Shown piece after piece: positions 16,306 through 23,439 of a stretch of DNA of 64,000 bases. The first letter of the stretch is position 1. The number at the start of each line of letters is the position of its first letter. The stretch comes from Leifsonia sp. ZF2019 (lineage in GTDB: Bacteria > Actinomycetota > Actinomycetes > Actinomycetales > Microbacteriaceae). The position numbers and the translations under genes were made by a program. The stretch lies in contig NZ_CP065037.1 of assembly GCF_019924635.1 (NCBI RefSeq), forward strand, positions 3,472,001 to 3,536,000, written 5' to 3'. The notes beneath the pieces are model-generated. The model was given only the letters and a program-made list of their open reading frames with translations. It made no database searches and had not been told where the DNA came from.

Positions 16306-16653
16306 CTACTCGATACCGGCGACCGTCACGCGGATGGACGGCTCGTGCATCCCGGACGCGGCCGCCCAGTCCCTGGCCGTCGCGTAGACCGCTCGGCAGA
16401 CCTCCGCAGCCGCCCGGTCGGCCCCGACACCGATGCGGATGGCGATGCTCGCCTCCGCGAGCACGATGTCGCCGCCGCCCGGCTCGGTGCCGGCCACCGT
16501 CGCCCCGACGGCCGAGGCGACCCTCGCGACGACGTTCGACGCCGGGTACAGGCGGGCGACCCCGGGGATGGCAGCGATCTCGGCCCGCAAGGCGGCTTCG
16601 CCGGTCGGCTGCGCACCCGTCATCGCAGCATCGTCCACTCCTGCAGCGCTCAT
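16306..16653 (-). CDS. Small protein downstream of Asp23-like gene in ECF sigma operon
   Basis: A 115-residue soluble protein, start at the ATG overlapping the stop of the preceding gene (ATGA at 16650-16653). It contains IPGVARLYPASNVVARVASAVG, then IVLAEASIAIRIGVGADRAAAEVCRAVYATARDWAAA and a terminal beta segment SIRVTVAGIE. The alternation of a short helix, a beta strand and a strand-ending valine-rich tail resembles a shortened Asp23/Gls24 (DUF322) domain, but the match is weak. It is the third gene of the sigma factor operon and probably works with the Asp23-like proteins at the envelope. Function beyond that is unknown. Confidence 0.6.
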   Translation of the reverse strand: MSAAGVDDAAMTGAQPTGEAALRAEIAAIPGVARLYPASNVVARVASAVGATVAGTEPGGGDIVLAEASIAIRIGVGADRAAAEVCRAVYATARDWAAASGMHEPSIRVTVAGIE

Positions 16654-17246
16654 CCCCACCCTCCGTTGCTGCTCTGGTCCTCGCGAACGTCGGTGACCGT
16701 CACGTCCACTTCCGTGACGACGAGCTCGGCGTGACGGGCCAGCTCTGCCGCCACCGCTGTCCGCACCCGTTCGGCCACGTCGGCGAAGGGGACGCCGTAT
16801 CGGACGGAGATCTCCACGTGCACGGCGAGCGGGGCGCCGAGGGTCTCCACGTCTCCGTCGAGCCGGCACCGCCCCACGATCACTCCGTCGATCGAATCCC
16901 CGACACTGCGGACGAGCGCGCGGACCGAGCCCTCCGTCAGGGCGAGCTCGGCGAGCGGATCCGGATGGGCGAGGGGGATGCGCCGCCCCGCCTGCACGTC
17001 CAGCCGGATGCCGTCGAGGATACGGCCGACCCAGGAATCGTCGACGGGCACGCGCGCGGCTTCCTCCTCGAGGAGGTCGCGGGTCGTGCGGCTGAGCCGT
17101 TCGAGCGAGGCCAGCGCTGCGCGGCATTCCGCGGAGTCCTCGATGCCCGGGTCGGCCGGACGGCGCCCCCTGGCCAGGTAGTCGCTGAGCTCGTCGAGGG
17201 TGTGCCCGTCGATGAGGGCATCGCCCGGGAGGTGCGGATCGGTCAT
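16650..17246 (-). CDS. Asp23/Gls24-family protein with anti-sigma-like N-terminus
   Basis: A 198-residue protein in two parts. Residues 1-65 (LDELSDYLARGR...SAECRAALASLERL) resemble the layout of zinc-finger-type anti-sigma N-termini, with His and Cys residues in roughly expected places but not a full HxxxCxxC motif. Residues 85-190 carry an Asp23-like domain with LDGDVETLGAPLAVHVEISVRYGVPFADVAERVRTAV and a final strand VVTEVDVTVTDV. Its ATG overlaps the stop codon of the ECF sigma gene (ATGA), so the two are translationally coupled as sigma/anti-sigma pairs usually are. I infer that it may hold the sigma factor; that needs proof. Confidence 0.65.
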   Translation of the reverse strand: MTDPHLPGDALIDGHTLDELSDYLARGRRPADPGIEDSAECRAALASLERLSRTTRDLLEEEAARVPVDDSWVGRILDGIRLDVQAGRRIPLAHPDPLAELALTEGSVRALVRSVGDSIDGVIVGRCRLDGDVETLGAPLAVHVEISVRYGVPFADVAERVRTAVAAELARHAELVVTEVDVTVTDVREDQSSNGGWG

Positions 17247-17797
17247 CGCCACTCCTCCATCGCCTCGAGCAATCGTCGTCGTCCGCGCGCCAGCTGCCCT
17301 CGGACGGTGGAGACCGGGATGCCGAGTTCCTGCGCGATCTCGTCGTAACTGTACTGTCCTGCTTCTCGCAGCACCCAGCACCTCCTCTGCAGCTCGGGCA
17401 GATCGTCGAGCGCCCTGCCCAGGGCCTCGCTCGCCGTGCGCACCTCGGCCCGGTGCTCGGGATCGTCGCGCGCGGGCGCGGCCGCGTCGACCTCACTGAC
17501 GTCGTCGTGGTCGTGGCGCGCACGGATCCGGTCGATGCACCGCCGGCTCAGGATCCGCATCAGCCACGACTTGATCGCGGTCCCCTCCTGCAGCTCGCCC
17601 AGCCTCCTCCAGGCCGTGACGAACGTCTCCTGGACCACGTCGTCGGATTCGTAGGTGGACCCCAGCATGCGGCGCGCGTAGGCGCGCATCAGCGGGCCGT
17701 GTCTGCGCACCAGGACCTCGAACGCGACCGTGTCGCCATCGGCCGCGCGCCCGGCGAGAGTGTCGTCTCCGGCATCGTCGAGGAGGCGACCGCTCAT
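17243..17797 (-). CDS. ECF-type RNA polymerase sigma factor
   Basis: A 184-residue sigma-70 factor of the extracytoplasmic-function class, with region 2 at MRAYARRMLGSTYESDDVVQ followed by an ETFVTAWRRL helix, and region 4.2 at YSYDEIAQELGIPVSTVRGQL ending in GRRRL. Region 1 and region 3 are absent as expected. The ATG at 17797 (MSGRLL) fits the usual length. It leads an operon with two Asp23-related genes and is divergent from a six-gene Asp23/membrane-anchor/csbD operon, 188 bp away. This arrangement suggests autoregulation and control of envelope stress genes. No classical RskA- or ZAS-type anti-sigma gene is adjacent. Confidence 0.92.
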   Translation of the reverse strand: MSGRLLDDAGDDTLAGRAADGDTVAFEVLVRRHGPLMRAYARRMLGSTYESDDVVQETFVTAWRRLGELQEGTAIKSWLMRILSRRCIDRIRARHDHDDVSEVDAAAPARDDPEHRAEVRTASEALGRALDDLPELQRRCWVLREAGQYSYDEIAQELGIPVSTVRGQLARGRRRLLEAMEEWR

Positions 17798-17852
17798 CCG
17801 AGTCCATCCCCTTCTCCGCACCGGCCCCGCGAGCGTACGCTCGGCATCCGAC

Positions 17853-17931
17853 GACGGCTAGTGCCCCGTCGTTCGTGGCTCTAAGCGATCTCCCAGCTTC
17901 GCGGCGTGACGAACGGCCCGGTCGACCCGTC
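17853..17931. promoter_or_regulatory. Candidate ECF-type divergent promoters
   Basis: In the gap between the sigma factor and the divergent Asp23 gene, ACGAAC boxes occur on both strands, each followed by CGTC: plus strand 17909-17914 and 17928-17931 (13-base spacer), minus strand 17876-17871 and 17856-17853 (14-base spacer). The pairing of GAAC and CGTC resembles ECF promoters but the spacers are shorter than the common 16-17 bases. A further ACGAACGGCC lies at 17949-17958. Weak evidence, listed as a candidate only. Confidence 0.3.
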
Positions 17932-17985
17932 TCAGGGGTGAGGGTCGCACGAACGGCCCCGATACATCCAACGGAAGGACAGCTC

Positions 17986-18411
17986 ATGGCCACCACCACG
18001 ACCACCACCACCACCGCCGGCCCCGCCGAGTCCGCGCTGGGCAAGACCGTCATCAACGACGCCGTCGTTGCCAAAGTCGCCGGCATCGCCGCGCGCGAGG
18101 TGCCCGGTGTCTACGCCCTCGGAGGCGGCGCCGCCCGCGCGCTCGGCGCGCTCCGCGACGCCGTGAACGCGACGGATCTCGGCCAGGGCATCAGCGTCGA
18201 GGTCGGAGAGCGCCAGGTGGCGGCCGACGTGACCATCGTCGCCGAGTACCCGGTCGCACTCCAGAAGGTCGCAGCCGATGTCCGCTCCGCGATCGCGCAG
18301 GCGATCGAGCGGATCGTCGGGCTCGAGGTCACCGAGGTCAACGTGACGATCAACGACGTCCACGTCCCGAGCGACGACGACGCCAGCGACCAGGAGGCTC
18401 GAGTCCAGTGA
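17986..18411 (+). CDS. Asp23/Gls24 family envelope stress protein
   Basis: A 141-residue protein of the Asp23 (DUF322) family. After a run of eight threonines the family signature follows: GKTVINDAVVAKVAGIAAREVPGVYALGGG, then GISVEVGERQVAADVTIVAEYPVALQKVAADVRSAIAQ and EVTEVNVTINDVHVP. Full-length family members are 110-160 residues. In staphylococci Asp23 coats the membrane through the anchor AmaP; a membrane-anchor-like gene is present three genes downstream of the next small ORF. GGAAGGA precedes the ATG. It opens the plus-strand operon divergent from the ECF sigma gene and ends in a GTGA overlap with the next gene. Confidence 0.9.
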   Translation: MATTTTTTTTAGPAESALGKTVINDAVVAKVAGIAAREVPGVYALGGGAARALGALRDAVNATDLGQGISVEVGERQVAADVTIVAEYPVALQKVAADVRSAIAQAIERIVGLEVTEVNVTINDVHVPSDDDASDQEARVQ

Positions 18412-18599
18412 GCACGGCCAAGTTCGGCGCTCTGATCGGCGGCGGCCTCGCCGTGGTGTGGGCCGCGTTCGGCTTCTGGGTGTTCGTCGGCGTCGCGGCC
18501 GCGTCCCTCGTCGGCTATCTCGTCGCGCGCGTCGCGAGCGGCGAGATCGACCTCGGCCGGCTGGCCGACGCCTTGCGCGGCCGCCGCTCGTCGTCGTGA
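18408..18599 (+). CDS. Small membrane protein of the Asp23 operon (DUF2273-like)
   Basis: A 63-residue protein starting with GTG inside the stop codon of the Asp23 gene. Residues 7-45 hold one long or two short hydrophobic helices (GALIGGGLAVVWAAFGFWVFVGVAAASLVGYLVA), followed by a basic tail GRRSSS. Size, topology and position match the DUF2273-type small membrane proteins that accompany Asp23 genes in Firmicutes and Actinobacteria. It probably helps attach Asp23-type proteins to the membrane. Family call is based on size, composition and context rather than on a motif. Confidence 0.75.
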   Translation: MSTAKFGALIGGGLAVVWAAFGFWVFVGVAAASLVGYLVARVASGEIDLGRLADALRGRRSSS

Positions 18600-18913
18600 C
18601 CGCCGGCCGGGACCGGTTCACCGCCGTGGCGCTCGAACACCTCGCGCAGGCGGTGGCGGCCGACGAGCTCGGCGTCGAGCGCCGCCGGGTCGCTGCGCGC
18701 GTGCGCGATCAGGGAGGTTCGCTCGCCGTCCGAGTGGCCTCGCCCCTGGCGATGCCGCCGCTGACGATCGAGCCGGAGACACCGCTGACGGTTCGACTGG
18801 GCGAGGCGGGCGGGAGCATCCGCGCACGCCTCGCCGCCCTCACCGGGCTGGCGGTCGTGCAGGTCGATATCCGCGCCACCGGCGCGGTCCTGACCGAGAG
18901 GAGAGTGAGATGA
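18596..18913 (+). CDS. Small Asp23-related soluble protein
   Basis: A 105-residue protein with a GTG start overlapping the previous stop codon and a stop overlapping the next ATG. It has an N-terminal helix (FTAVALEHLAQAVAADELGV), basic strands (RRVAARVRDQGGSLAVRVASPL) and a closing helix-strand (GGSIRARLAALTGLAVVQVDIRA). The last element is like the end of an Asp23 domain, where a helix leads into a V-x-V-D-I strand. I cannot assign it firmly; its coupling on both sides shows it is made with the other envelope-stress proteins. Confidence 0.55.
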   Translation: MTAGRDRFTAVALEHLAQAVAADELGVERRRVAARVRDQGGSLAVRVASPLAMPPLTIEPETPLTVRLGEAGGSIRARLAALTGLAVVQVDIRATGAVLTERRVR

Positions 18914-19482
18914 GCGGAGTGGACGCACGGATCGTGCGCCGGGAGACGCACTCCCCCCGGTCGACAGCGGCCGTGGTGACGGCGATCGCGATCGCCGTCG
19001 TCGTGTGCTGGCTGGCGCTGGAGAGCGTCCTGCACCTCCTTCAGCTGCCTCCGGTACTGATGAGCCCGCGTGACATCCTCACTCGCGTGGCGGCTGCCCC
19101 CTCCGCCGGATCCGCGACCCTGGTCGTCGTGGCGATCGCGGCGGGGCTCCTCGGCCTCGTGCTGCTCGCGCTCTCGATCCTCCCGGGCCGTCGGCCTCGC
19201 CGCCGCCTGGCGGCCGAGAGGCTCGCGATCGTCGCCGACGACACGATGCTCGCCTCGGCGCTGGCGCGCCGCGCGGCACAGGTCGCCGGAGTCGCTCCCG
19301 ATGCGGTCACGGTCTCGCTCGGTCGGCGCAGCGGCACGGTGCGGATCGTCCCGGTCAGCGGAGCACCGGTCGACCGCGACGCCGTCCGGAACGCCGTCAC
19401 GGAGGAGTTCGCTGCGGCGGGCACGGGAGCGCCGATGCGCATCGCCGTGGTCGTGCCGCCGAGCGGAAAGGTCGGATCATGA
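18910..19482 (+). CDS. DUF6286-like membrane protein of the envelope stress operon
   Basis: A 190-residue protein with two membrane helices, at residues about 20-40 (AVVTAIAIAVVVCWLALESVL) and 70-92, followed by a cytosolic domain of about 95 residues that begins RRRLAAERLAIVADDTMLASALARRAAQVAGV. Actinobacterial Asp23 operons commonly encode such two-helix DUF6286 proteins, and the cytosolic part looks like a divergent Asp23 domain carried on the membrane. It overlaps its neighbours by ATGA on both sides. A scaffold role at the membrane is inferred. Confidence 0.7.
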   Translation: MSGVDARIVRRETHSPRSTAAVVTAIAIAVVVCWLALESVLHLLQLPPVLMSPRDILTRVAAAPSAGSATLVVVAIAAGLLGLVLLALSILPGRRPRRRLAAERLAIVADDTMLASALARRAAQVAGVAPDAVTVSLGRRSGTVRIVPVSGAPVDRDAVRNAVTEEFAAAGTGAPMRIAVVVPPSGKVGS

Positions 19483-20108
19483 ACTCCACCAACCGGGCGC
19501 TGAACCGCCTGCTGCTCGCGATCACCGGACTGGCGTCACTGCTGGCGGCCGCTGCCGCCGTGCTCCTGCTCGCCGTCCCCGGCGCGGCCTCCGTCTGGTC
19601 GCGGACGGCGGGGAACGCTGTGACCACTGCGGACGCGGTGTTCGGACGACCACTGTGGCCGGGCACCACGGTCAGTGCGGCCGCCGCCGTCTCTCTGCTC
19701 GCCGCGCTCGTGTTCGTCGTGCTGCTGCTCGCGTTCATCCTGCGTCAGGGGCACGGCGGCACCTCGACGGTGGCGACCGTCGGAACACCCGACGGCGCCG
19801 TCGAGATCGACACGGCGATCCCCGCCGCCCTCCTCGCCGACCGTCTGGACCCGGTGACCGGCGTGGACGGCGTGACCGTCAGCGCCTACCGCGTAAGCGG
19901 CACACCCGCTCTCAAGATCACGGTCCGCTGCAGGCGCGGTGCTTCGCCGCGCACGGTCGCGGACGCACTCGACGACGCGGTGTCCCGGCTCCACGACGCA
20001 CTGGGGACTCCACTCCCCGTCTACGCGCAGCTGGTGGGCGGATTCCGCGCCCGCCTCCGTGCCCCGGCACGGGTCGACTCGTCCACGAGCGCCGCCCGGC
20101 CCTCGTGA
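19479..20108 (+). CDS. AmaP-like alkaline-shock membrane anchor protein
   Basis: A 209-residue protein with two membrane helices (residues about 10-35 and 65-88) joined by a short outside loop, then a cytosolic Asp23-like domain that starts at TPDGAVEIDTAIPAALLADRL and includes ALKITVRCRRGASPRTVADALDDAV. This is the layout of AmaP, which tethers Asp23 to the membrane, and it starts MNSTNRALNRLLLAITGL like other actinobacterial members. The ATG overlaps the stop of the DUF6286-like gene. It closes the string of overlapping genes before csbD. Confidence 0.75.
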   Translation: MNSTNRALNRLLLAITGLASLLAAAAAVLLLAVPGAASVWSRTAGNAVTTADAVFGRPLWPGTTVSAAAAVSLLAALVFVVLLLAFILRQGHGGTSTVATVGTPDGAVEIDTAIPAALLADRLDPVTGVDGVTVSAYRVSGTPALKITVRCRRGASPRTVADALDDAVSRLHDALGTPLPVYAQLVGGFRARLRAPARVDSSTSAARPS

Positions 20109-20148
20109 ACGCCCCGCACCACCACAACAACAAAGAAAGGAGACAGCC

Positions 20149-20322
20149 ATGAGCGCTGCCGACAAGATCAAGAACACCGCGCAGGAGCTGAAGGGCAAGG
20201 CCGAGGAGGCCATCGGCAAGCTGACCGACGACGACAAGAAGGTCGCCGAGGGTAAGGCGGACCAGGCCGCCGCGAAGGTCAAGAACGCCGGCGAGGACAT
20301 CAAGGACGCCTTCTCGAAGTAG
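20149..20322 (+). CDS. CsbD family stress protein
   Basis: A 57-residue hydrophilic protein, MSAADKIKNTAQELKGKAEE followed by a charged repeat rich in Lys, Ala, Glu and Asp, exactly the CsbD pattern of general-stress proteins. The ribosome site AAAGGAG is strong, and the gene is followed by a GC-rich hairpin. It lies 40 bases after the AmaP-like gene and is probably the last gene of the envelope-stress operon. CsbD function is unknown; it is a sigma-B target in Bacillus, and here it may belong to the ECF regulon. Confidence 0.88.
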   Translation: MSAADKIKNTAQELKGKAEEAIGKLTDDDKKVAEGKADQAAAKVKNAGEDIKDAFSK

Positions 20323-20334
20323 CTCGCAGCGACG

Positions 20335-20373
20335 CGACGGAGCGGCGGTCCCGCAGGGGCCGCCGCTCCGTCG
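20335..20373 (+). terminator. Hairpin after csbD
   Basis: A 14-bp perfect stem (CGACGGAGCGGCGG paired with CCGCCGCTCCGTCG) with a short loop that can itself pair further. There is no T-run after it, so it may be a terminator of the GC-rich type or an mRNA-stabilising hairpin. It marks the end of the envelope-stress operon. Confidence 0.6.
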
Positions 20374-20465
20374 TCGTCCGGCGACATCCGAGCAGTTTTC
20401 GAGAAGCGCCCGCTCGCGCGCCCGGCGTAGGTTGAGTCCGGATCGACCGACGAAGGAGAAGCATC

Positions 20466-20879
20466 ATGGCGACGACGTTCAGTGCCGAGGAGAAGGCCGC
20501 GATGAAGGCGGCGGTTGCGGAGAAGAAGGCCGCCGCGGCCGGAGCAGAGGCGGCGGCCGCGTGCGACGCAGCCATCGCGGCGCTCACCGGCACCGACAAG
20601 GAGCTCGCCCAGGTGTTCCACCGGCTGGTCGCCGAGAACACCGACCTCGCGGCGAAGACCTGGTACGGGATGCCGGCCTACGCGGACGCCGCGGGTAAGA
20701 CGGTCGTGGCGTTCAAGCCGGGGTCGAAGTTCAAGATGCGGTACGCGACGATCGAGTTCCAGCCGGCCGCGGAGCTGGACGACGGCGACCTGTGGCCCGT
20801 CGGATTCGCGGTCGCGAAGCTGGGCGCCACGGAGCAGGAGCGCGTCGCGCAGGCACTGCGGCGCGCGGTCGGGCGGTGA
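20466..20879 (+). CDS. DUF1801 (YdhG-like) domain protein
   Basis: A 137-residue cytosolic protein. A helical Ala/Lys/Glu-rich N-terminus (residues 1-45) is followed by the DUF1801-like core: ELAQVFHRLVAENTDLAAKTWYGMPAYADAAGKTVVAFKPG and MRYATIEFQPAAELDDGDLWPVGFAVAKL. DUF1801 proteins are small alpha/beta proteins, one of which (YdhG) has been linked to iron handling; most are uncharacterised. An AAGGAG site precedes the ATG. It ends ten bases before the convergent YesL-like gene. The role here is unknown. Confidence 0.75.
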   Translation: MATTFSAEEKAAMKAAVAEKKAAAAGAEAAAACDAAIAALTGTDKELAQVFHRLVAENTDLAAKTWYGMPAYADAAGKTVVAFKPGSKFKMRYATIEFQPAAELDDGDLWPVGFAVAKLGATEQERVAQALRRAVGR

Positions 20880-20889
20880 GCCCCGCGCC

Positions 20890-21591
20890 TCACCCTTCCT
20901 TCCGCAGCACCTGCCGGAAGCCGTAGTGGGCGTTCGCGAAGACGGCGTAGAGCAGGAGGCCCGGGGCGAGCAGCCCCAGGACGGGCTGCATCAGCACCGC
21001 GAGGATGCTCAGCCCGACGAGAGCGAGGGCGACGGCGCTGAAGTACCAGCGTCGCACGGCCACGTAGAGGGCGGCCTTGAAGATCGCGCGCGCCGACGCC
21101 GCGGCGAAAACGGTGAGACCGGCGATGGCGGTGAGCGCCGTGACGACCGCGAGCAGGGCCACGACGAGGAGGGTCGGCCCGAGCAGGGCGGCCCAGACCG
21201 TGCCGGCGACGACCGCCGCGTCATAGAGGACGAAACCCACGAGGACCGCGGCGGCCAGCCCCACCAGGCCGGCCGCGAGCCCGCGTCGCCGATAGCCGCG
21301 CCAGAATGCCGAGAACGGCTGGGGATGCCCGTCGCCCAGCGTGCGGTAGACCTCGAACGCGCCCGCCAGCGACGGTGAGACGGTCAGCGAGAGCAGCAGC
21401 ACCAGGGGCCAGGCCTGGAGCGCATCCCGCGCCGCGAACAGCACCGCGACGAGCGGGAGGTTCGCGACCGCGAGCAGCAGATCCACCATGAGGACGGCAT
21501 AGACGTACCCGAAGATCGAGTCGAGGGTCTCGTGCCGCAGTCGCGCGAGGCCCCGCGGTGGCCGTGCGGCGCGGGCGGCCTGGCCGCTCAT
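20890..21591 (-). CDS. YesL-like DUF624 membrane protein
   Basis: A 233-residue membrane protein with about five to six helices, starting MSGQAARAARPPRGLARLRHETLDSIFGYVYAVLMVDLLLAVANLPL. DUF624 proteins such as YesL of Bacillus subtilis are encoded beside carbohydrate ABC importers for plant polysaccharide fragments and may take part in sensing or transport. The start ATG overlaps the permease stop codon (ATGA), making it the last gene of the minus-strand importer operon. Family call rests on topology, opening region and context. Confidence 0.75.
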   Translation of the reverse strand: MSGQAARAARPPRGLARLRHETLDSIFGYVYAVLMVDLLLAVANLPLVAVLFAARDALQAWPLVLLLSLTVSPSLAGAFEVYRTLGDGHPQPFSAFWRGYRRRGLAAGLVGLAAAVLVGFVLYDAAVVAGTVWAALLGPTLLVVALLAVVTALTAIAGLTVFAAASARAIFKAALYVAVRRWYFSAVALALVGLSILAVLMQPVLGLLAPGLLLYAVFANAHYGFRQVLRKEG

Positions 21592-22502
21592 CCCTTCATC
21601 CCGCTCGTCGCGATGCCGGCGATGAAGTAGCGCTGACCGGCCAGGAAGATCACGAGGATCGGCAGGATGGAGATGACCGACCCCGTCATGATCATCGCGT
21701 ACTGCGCCGAGTATTGGCCGATGAAGGAGCGCAGGCCGATCTGCACCGTCCACAGCTCGTTGCTCGACAGGTAGATGAACGGTCCCATGTAGTCGTTCCA
21801 GGTGTTCACGAAGGTGAGCAGTGCGAGCGAGGCGAGCGCCGGCTTCGAGAGGGGCAGGATGATCCGCGCCCAGATGCCGTAGTCGCTCAGGCCGTCGATG
21901 CGCGCGGCCTCGTTGAGCTCGTCCGGGATGGTCATGTAGTACTGGCGCATCAGGAAGACGCCGAACGCGCTGAAGGCCTGCAACAGGATGAGCGCGGTGA
22001 AGGTGTTCGTGAGCCCGGCCTGCTGCATCATGATGTACTGCGGGATCATGTACGCCTGCCACGGCACCGCGATCGTGGCGATGTAGGCGAGGAAGAGCGC
22101 ATCGCGGCCCGGGAAGCGGACCTTCGAGAAGCCGTAGGCAGCGAAGCTGCCGGTCAGCACCTGCAGCACCGTGATCACGACGGCGAGCAGCGCCGAGTTG
22201 GCGAGGTACCCGGCCATCGGGATCGCCGTCCAGATGTCCGCGTAGTTGCTCCAGACGAACTCCTTCGGAATCCACTGGATCGGCACGCTGAGCACATCGC
22301 CGTCGTTCTTCAGCGACGACGAGAGCATCCAGATGAACGGCAGCAGCACGATGCCGAGGAGCACGACGAGCAGCACGTACATGCCCGTCTGGCCGAGACG
22401 GGTCCTGACGCGACGGCGGCGGGGCTTCGGGAGCGGGGCGTCGGGCCGGAACGCGCCGCCCGTCTTGAGCTCCTGGGCGAGGTCGGAGGTGAGAGTGGAC
22501 AT
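21588..22502 (-). CDS. Carbohydrate ABC transporter permease (MalG type)
   Basis: A 304-residue permease with six membrane helices after a 38-residue basic N-terminal tail. The EAA loop is EAARIDGLSDYGIWARIILP, and the protein ends IAGIATSGMKG as usual for this subunit. The start ATG overlaps the stop codon of the partner permease, and its stop overlaps the start of the YesL-like gene. With the neighbouring binding protein it forms an importer that probably takes up oligosaccharide products of the heparinase-like/DUF2264 locus transcribed in the opposite direction; this substrate link is inference. Confidence 0.94.
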   Translation of the reverse strand: MSTLTSDLAQELKTGGAFRPDAPLPKPRRRRVRTRLGQTGMYVLLVVLLGIVLLPFIWMLSSSLKNDGDVLSVPIQWIPKEFVWSNYADIWTAIPMAGYLANSALLAVVITVLQVLTGSFAAYGFSKVRFPGRDALFLAYIATIAVPWQAYMIPQYIMMQQAGLTNTFTALILLQAFSAFGVFLMRQYYMTIPDELNEAARIDGLSDYGIWARIILPLSKPALASLALLTFVNTWNDYMGPFIYLSSNELWTVQIGLRSFIGQYSAQYAMIMTGSVISILPILVIFLAGQRYFIAGIATSGMKG

Positions 22503-23434
22503 CAGCGCTCCCGTCTCTGCTGGATGCGGAACTGGAAGACCGTCACGAGCAGGACGATCAGGAACAGGACGAGCGAGATCGCGGACGAGTAGCCGAACTC
22601 GCCGTTGAGGATGCCGTCCTGGTAGATGAGCTGGGAGAGCACGAGCGTCGCCCGGCCCGGGCCGCCCTGCGTCATCACGAAGACGAGGTCGAAGACCTTG
22701 AAGCTCGACACGCTCAGCAGCACGAGCACGAGGAAGGTCGTGGGGCGCAGCGACGGCAGCGTGACGTTCCAGAAGGAGCGCCAGCGGCCGGCGCCATCCA
22801 CCTGCGCCGCCTCGTAGTACTCGCGCGGGATGGCCTGGAGGCCGGCGAGGAACAGGACCATGTAGTAGCCCATGTCGCGCCAGACGCTCGTGATGATCAC
22901 GGCGGGCAGCGCCCAGGTCGTGCTCGCCGTCCATCCCGGGGCGTCCGCGATCCCGATGGCGTGGAGGAACTGGTTGATCGGCCCGCTGGTCGGGTCGAAC
23001 AGCATGTTCCAGACGATGGCGATCGCGACCAGCGACGTGATGTACGGGAAGAAGATCGCGACGCGGAAGAAGGCGATGCCGCGCAGCTTCTGGTTCAGCA
23101 GCAGCGCGAGTCCGAGTGAGAGCGCCAGCGTGAGCGGCACGTGCCCCACGGCGTAGAGCACGGTGTTCTGCAGCGCGATGCGGAAGTCGTCGTCGCGGAA
23201 CAGACGCAGGAAGTTGTCGATCCCGGCCCAGGTCGGCGCGTTGTACGAGTCCCAGTGCATGAACGCCAGCCCGAAGGCGGCGATCACGGGCACCAGGGTG
23301 AAGAGGGCGAACCCGAGGAAGTTCGGGAGGATGAAGCTCCAGCCGATGAGTGTGCTCCGACGGCGGAGCCCGCGGGGCGCCCGCCGGGGAGTCGGCTCCC
23401 CGGCGGGTCCGCGTCGTTGCGTGATGGTGGTCAT
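22502..23434 (-). CDS. Carbohydrate ABC transporter permease (MalF type)
   Basis: A 310-residue permease with six membrane helices; the first is WSFILPNFLGFALFTLVPV. The EAA loop reads EAAQVDGAGRWRSFWNVTLP and PGRATLVLSQLIYQDG follows in the last loop. It starts five bases after the stop of the binding-protein gene and overlaps the next permease by one base. It pairs with that MalG-type subunit. As elsewhere in this window, no ATPase gene is linked to the operon. Confidence 0.94.
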   Translation of the reverse strand: MTTITQRRGPAGEPTPRRAPRGLRRRSTLIGWSFILPNFLGFALFTLVPVIAAFGLAFMHWDSYNAPTWAGIDNFLRLFRDDDFRIALQNTVLYAVGHVPLTLALSLGLALLLNQKLRGIAFFRVAIFFPYITSLVAIAIVWNMLFDPTSGPINQFLHAIGIADAPGWTASTTWALPAVIITSVWRDMGYYMVLFLAGLQAIPREYYEAAQVDGAGRWRSFWNVTLPSLRPTTFLVLVLLSVSSFKVFDLVFVMTQGGPGRATLVLSQLIYQDGILNGEFGYSSAISLVLFLIVLLVTVFQFRIQQRRER

Positions 23435-23439
23435 GGCGG

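Noticed and set aside
20374..20465. Possible small gene between the csbD hairpin and the DUF1801 gene
   Set aside because: Only short frames without ribosome sites; the AAGGAG here belongs to the DUF1801 gene.
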